Source: Verrucomicrobiia bacterium (lineage in GTDB: Bacteria; Verrucomicrobiota; Verrucomicrobiia; Limisphaerales; DTLC01). From it: a stretch of DNA of 8,325 nt. The position numbers and the translations under genes are program-made. This document shows, in pieces, positions 6,204 through 8,325 of the stretch. The stretch lies in assembly GCA_025061935.1 (NCBI GenBank), contig JANWZY010000123.1, positions 1 through 8,325 on the forward strand, read 5' to 3'. The notes beneath the pieces were generated by a model that was not told where the DNA came from, did no database searches, and saw nothing but the letters and a program-made list of their open reading frames with translations. The stretch's first letter is position 1; each line of letters opens with the position of its first letter.

Positions 6204-6217
6204 TTGATCTAAGTCAA
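6204..6217 (-). promoter_or_regulatory. Fnr/Dnr-type operator upstream of hcp
   Basis: TTGAT-CTAA-GTCAA is a near-perfect dyad matching the TTGAY-N4-RTCAA consensus of Fnr/Dnr/NnrR regulators. Flanking T and A extend the symmetry (TTTGAT...GTCAAA). Its centre lies about 114 nt upstream of the hcp ATG and about 190 nt upstream of purF. The spacing to TAAACT on the hcp strand favours hcp as the target. The likely binder is the Crp/Fnr protein encoded at 3283-4002, whose recognition helix carries E-x-x-S-R. Confidence 0.72.
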
Positions 6218-6402
6218 AATTTCTGGGGCTGGCGCTACGGTCGGAGAAGCTAAGGTCGGCACCCGCGTTTGCCGGCGCGCTCCCAAGCTTGGTGAACTGG
6301 TCTCTGTGGATGCGCGCAGATTGTGGAGGTACGCGCCTGGGCGCAAACCGCAATTTATCGCTTGCGCCGCGGTCAAAGGCCTAGTTGCATTTGGCCTGTG
6401 CA

Positions 6403-7872
6403 ATGATTGAGCACGAGTTTTACCCAAAGCATTATTGCGGGGTCGTGGGCGTTTACGGGCATCCGCACGCGGCAGAGCTGACCTTCTACTGCCTGTATTC
6501 GCTGCAGCACAGGGGTCAGGAAAGTGCGGGAATCGTGACCTGCCACCAGGGCAAGTTTTACAAGTACCACGGCATGGGGCTGGTCGCGCAGGTATTTAAC
6601 CAAAAAATATTGCAAGAGTTGCCCGGCAACATGGCCGTGGGCCACACCCGGTACTCGACGATGGGCTCGTCGCACATTCGTAACGCGCAGCCGTTGACGG
6701 TCGATTGCCGGCGCGGCCAAATTGCGCTTGCGCACAACGGGAACCTGACCAACGCGGCGTTGCTCAGAAACAATCTCGAGGAACGCGGACTCATTTTTCA
6801 GACGACGACCGACAGCGAAATCATTCTGACGCTGTTGGCGCAGCCAAGCATAGGGGGTGAAGAAAACAACCTCGTGCGGACCGTTCGGTGCCTCGAAGGC
6901 GCATACTCGCTAGTGATCATGACCGAAAAGGAAATCGTGGGTGTCCGCGACCCGCACGGGTTCAGGCCGCTATCCCTGGGCAAAAAAGAGGATGCCTGGA
7001 TCCTGGCCAGTGAGACATGCGTTTTCGACCTGATCGGGGCCAAATTCGTACGCGACGTCGAGCCGGGCGAAATCGTAATTATCAACGACGAAGGCGTGAG
7101 CAGCATTCAGGCATTTCCTGAGCACAGACGCCGCGCGTTTTGCATCTTCGAGTTCGTCTATTTCGCGCGCCCGGACAGCACAATCATGGGCCGGAACGTG
7201 TACAAAGTCCGCGTCGAGCTTGGCCGGCAGCTAGCGCGCGAGCATCCTGTGGATGCCGACATAGTGGTGCCCGTACCCGACAGCGGGAACTGCGCCGCGC
7301 TCGGCTACGCGCTCGAAAGCGGCATACCATTTGAAATGGCTTTCGTCCGGAACCATTACGTCGGGCGCAGCTTCTTGCAACCCTCGCAGTTAATCCGCGA
7401 CTTCGACGTGCGCGTGAAGCTCAACCTGATAGCTGAAGTGGTGCGCGGCAAGCGCGTGGTGGTTGTGGACGACTCGATTGTGCGCGGCACCACGAGCCGT
7501 GCGCGAATCAATAACCTCAAAGAAGCGGGGGCGAAAGAAGTCCATATGATGGTCAGTTGCCCGCCGCATATGTACCCGTGCGTGTACGGAATAGATTTTC
7601 CGGACCGCAGTAAACTAATGGCGGCCAACTGCACGCTCGAGCAGATTCGGCAATACCTGAACGCCGACTCGCTCCATTACCTTTCGCAAGAAGGCATGGT
7701 TAAGGCGACCGGCCTGCCAAAAGATGCCTTTTGCATGGCTTGCTACGATGGGAACTATCCGGTGCCGTTCGACGCCGCACTGGACAAAATGATCATCGAG
7801 CGGCAGCGCGCCAGGGTCGAGACGCTTGGCGAGGCGTTAAACCGCGAACGCGGACAAATCCGGCTGCTTTGA
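6403..7872 (+). CDS. purF: Amidophosphoribosyltransferase (glutamine PRPP amidotransferase)
   Basis: PurF makes phosphoribosylamine from PRPP and glutamine, the committed first step of purine synthesis. From the ATG at 6403 the product is 489 aa. MIEHEFYPKHY looks like an 11-residue propeptide, removed to expose the nucleophile Cys12 (CGVVGVYGHP), as in the Bacillus-type enzyme. The class II glutaminase domain follows with QHRGQESAGI, GHTRYSTMGSS, NGNLTN and DPHGFRPL. The phosphoribosyltransferase half carries the PRPP loop VVVVDDSIVRGTT (352-364) and FVYFARPDS. Cysteines equivalent to the four [4Fe-4S] ligands of the Bacillus enzyme are all present: C247 (AFCIFEF), C393 (YPCVYG), C444 and C447 (FCMACYDG). 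This predicts the oxygen-sensitive Fe-S form rather than the E. coli type. An in-frame TTG at 6385 could add six residues (MHLACA). Neither start has a good Shine-Dalgarno, so ATG is chosen. The gene diverges from hcp and has no purine neighbour immediately next to it. Confidence 0.96.
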   Translation: MIEHEFYPKHYCGVVGVYGHPHAAELTFYCLYSLQHRGQESAGIVTCHQGKFYKYHGMGLVAQVFNQKILQELPGNMAVGHTRYSTMGSSHIRNAQPLTVDCRRGQIALAHNGNLTNAALLRNNLEERGLIFQTTTDSEIILTLLAQPSIGGEENNLVRTVRCLEGAYSLVIMTEKEIVGVRDPHGFRPLSLGKKEDAWILASETCVFDLIGAKFVRDVEPGEIVIINDEGVSSIQAFPEHRRRAFCIFEFVYFARPDSTIMGRNVYKVRVELGRQLAREHPVDADIVVPVPDSGNCAALGYALESGIPFEMAFVRNHYVGRSFLQPSQLIRDFDVRVKLNLIAEVVRGKRVVVVDDSIVRGTTSRARINNLKEAGAKEVHMMVSCPPHMYPCVYGIDFPDRSKLMAANCTLEQIRQYLNADSLHYLSQEGMVKATGLPKDAFCMACYDGNYPVPFDAALDKMIIERQRARVETLGEALNRERGQIRLL

Positions 7873-7907
7873 ACGCACGAGGAACAGCACCGTTTAGGTC
7901 TGTGTGT

Positions 7908-7948
7908 GGGCCGGTCGAGTGCGCCCAGCCGCGCCAACGACTCGGCCC
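7908..7948 (+). other. Bulged inverted repeat downstream of purF
   Basis: GGGC (7908-7911) pairs with GCCC (7945-7948), and CGAGT (7916-7920) with ACTCG (7940-7944), leaving a 4-nt bulge on the left arm. It lies 36 nt after the purF stop but has no T tract, so it is a weak terminator candidate at best. The rest of the 144-nt gap before the permease shows nothing recognisable. Confidence 0.3.
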
Positions 7949-8016
7949 CAGCGTGTCTATTGTCGAGCCGGGCGGTGCGTATGCTTACGGCGTCGCGCGA
8001 CCGGCGCTTCTTGTCA

Positions 8017-8325
8017 ATGGAAGGGCACGGTGAGCCATACGCGGTTGGAGCAGCTCAGCCGGGGGCGCGTCCGATAGGTACCGTCGGCAGGCCGCGGAAT
8101 GTCGGCTGGTTGCGCGCTGCGGCCTTGCTTTACGGCGACTGGGGCACGAGCAAGGCGTACGTCATCGGGCTTGCGTTGTTCTTCGTCGGTTACAGCGCGC
8201 TGCCGCACCTGTTGGCAGTCTCGCTCCTAACTGCAATCGTCGGGATCAATTACATCTGGGTTTGCCGGTGCTTCGCCACCGGCGGTGGCGTGTACACCGC
8301 AGCAGGAATGCACTCGCGCAGGCTC
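8017..8325 (+). CDS. APC-superfamily permease, N-terminal part (runs off window)
   Basis: The frame is open to the window edge, giving 103 residues from the ATG at 8017. A polar, probably cytoplasmic N-terminus (residues 1-30) is followed by WLRAAALLYGDWGTSKAYVIGLALFF. This is a first membrane segment interrupted by a G-D-W-G-T-S motif, as in the unwound helix 1 of APC-fold transporters. A second segment spans about residues 61-84 (LPHLLAVSLLTAIVGINYIWV). Then comes CRCFATGGGVYTAAG, resembling the conserved loop and start of helix 3 in amino-acid permeases. The likely role is secondary transport of an amino acid or related solute across the inner membrane; the substrate cannot be read from this part. 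Other in-frame starts are ATG 7981 and GTG 7975, and none has a clear ribosome site. Some family members end in a UspA-type domain, which would lie outside this window. Confidence 0.75.
   Translation, partial: MEGHGEPYAVGAAQPGARPIGTVGRPRNVGWLRAAALLYGDWGTSKAYVIGLALFFVGYSALPHLLAVSLLTAIVGINYIWVCRCFATGGGVYTAAGMHSRRL

Larger units (their letters stand above)
6097..6402. other. Divergent promoter region between hcp and purF
   Basis: A 306-nt intergenic region between two diverging genes. The hcp side has a recognisable activator box, -10 element and ribosome site. The purF half (about 6220-6402) shows no convincing sigma-70 promoter, riboswitch or terminator by eye. AGGCC (6378-6382) and GGCCT (6393-6397) can pair just before the purF ATG, a weak stem of uncertain meaning. 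Confidence 0.6.

Noticed and set aside
6204..6217. Fnr-type box as an activator site for purF
   Set aside because: It lies about 190 nt from the purF start with no -10 at suitable spacing on that strand, whereas the hcp side has exact class II geometry. A secondary effect on purF is not excluded.

Overview
The window (about 58% GC by eye) reads as bacterial chromosome with ordinary gene spacing. The best taxonomic guess is the PVC group, possibly Planctomycetota (Phycisphaerae-like). This rests on an enlarged PurL with disordered-looking inserts, an AAATCCG/AAATCCT heptamer array, hairpin-rich repeat DNA between genes and a permease N-terminus of a type I associate with planctomycetes. The assignment is inference and could be wrong. 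I found no CRISPR array, rRNA, tRNA, transposase or integrase.

Layout, left to right. Positions 2-381 (+) carry the 3' part of a HicA-type mRNA interferase followed 2 nt later by a short HicB antitoxin. Positions 519-3200 (+) encode PurL, the large subunit of phosphoribosylformylglycinamidine synthase; at 893 aa it is about 150 aa longer than usual because of three in-frame loop insertions. Positions 3283-4002 (+) encode a Crp/Fnr-family regulator with a TTG start and no Fnr-type cysteine cluster. Positions 4003-4449 are a non-coding gap between convergent genes, holding a run of inverted repeats and a rho-independent terminator for the gene arriving from the right. Positions 4450-6096 (-) encode a class I hybrid cluster protein (Hcp). 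Positions 6097-6402 are a divergent promoter region. Positions 6403-7872 (+) encode PurF, amidophosphoribosyltransferase, with an N-terminal propeptide and all four Fe-S cysteines. The window ends inside an APC-superfamily permease (8017-8325, +).

The genes fall into two functional groups. PurL and PurF perform the fourth and first steps of de novo purine synthesis. Between them sits a probable nitrosative-stress unit: the Crp/Fnr regulator and hcp. Upstream of hcp is a near-perfect Fnr/Dnr-type box, TTGAT-CTAA-GTCAA at 6204-6217, and a -10-like TAAACT at 6176-6181. If the box is centred at -41.5, the -10 hexamer falls exactly at -12 to -7, the geometry of a class II activated promoter. The neighbouring regulator carries the E-x-x-S-R recognition helix that reads this kind of site, so a local regulator-target pair is a reasonable inference.

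I did not find a clearly new system. The points most worth checking are the hcp promoter and its regulator, the PurL insertions with the heptamer array inside one of them, and the cluster of hairpins between the convergent genes.
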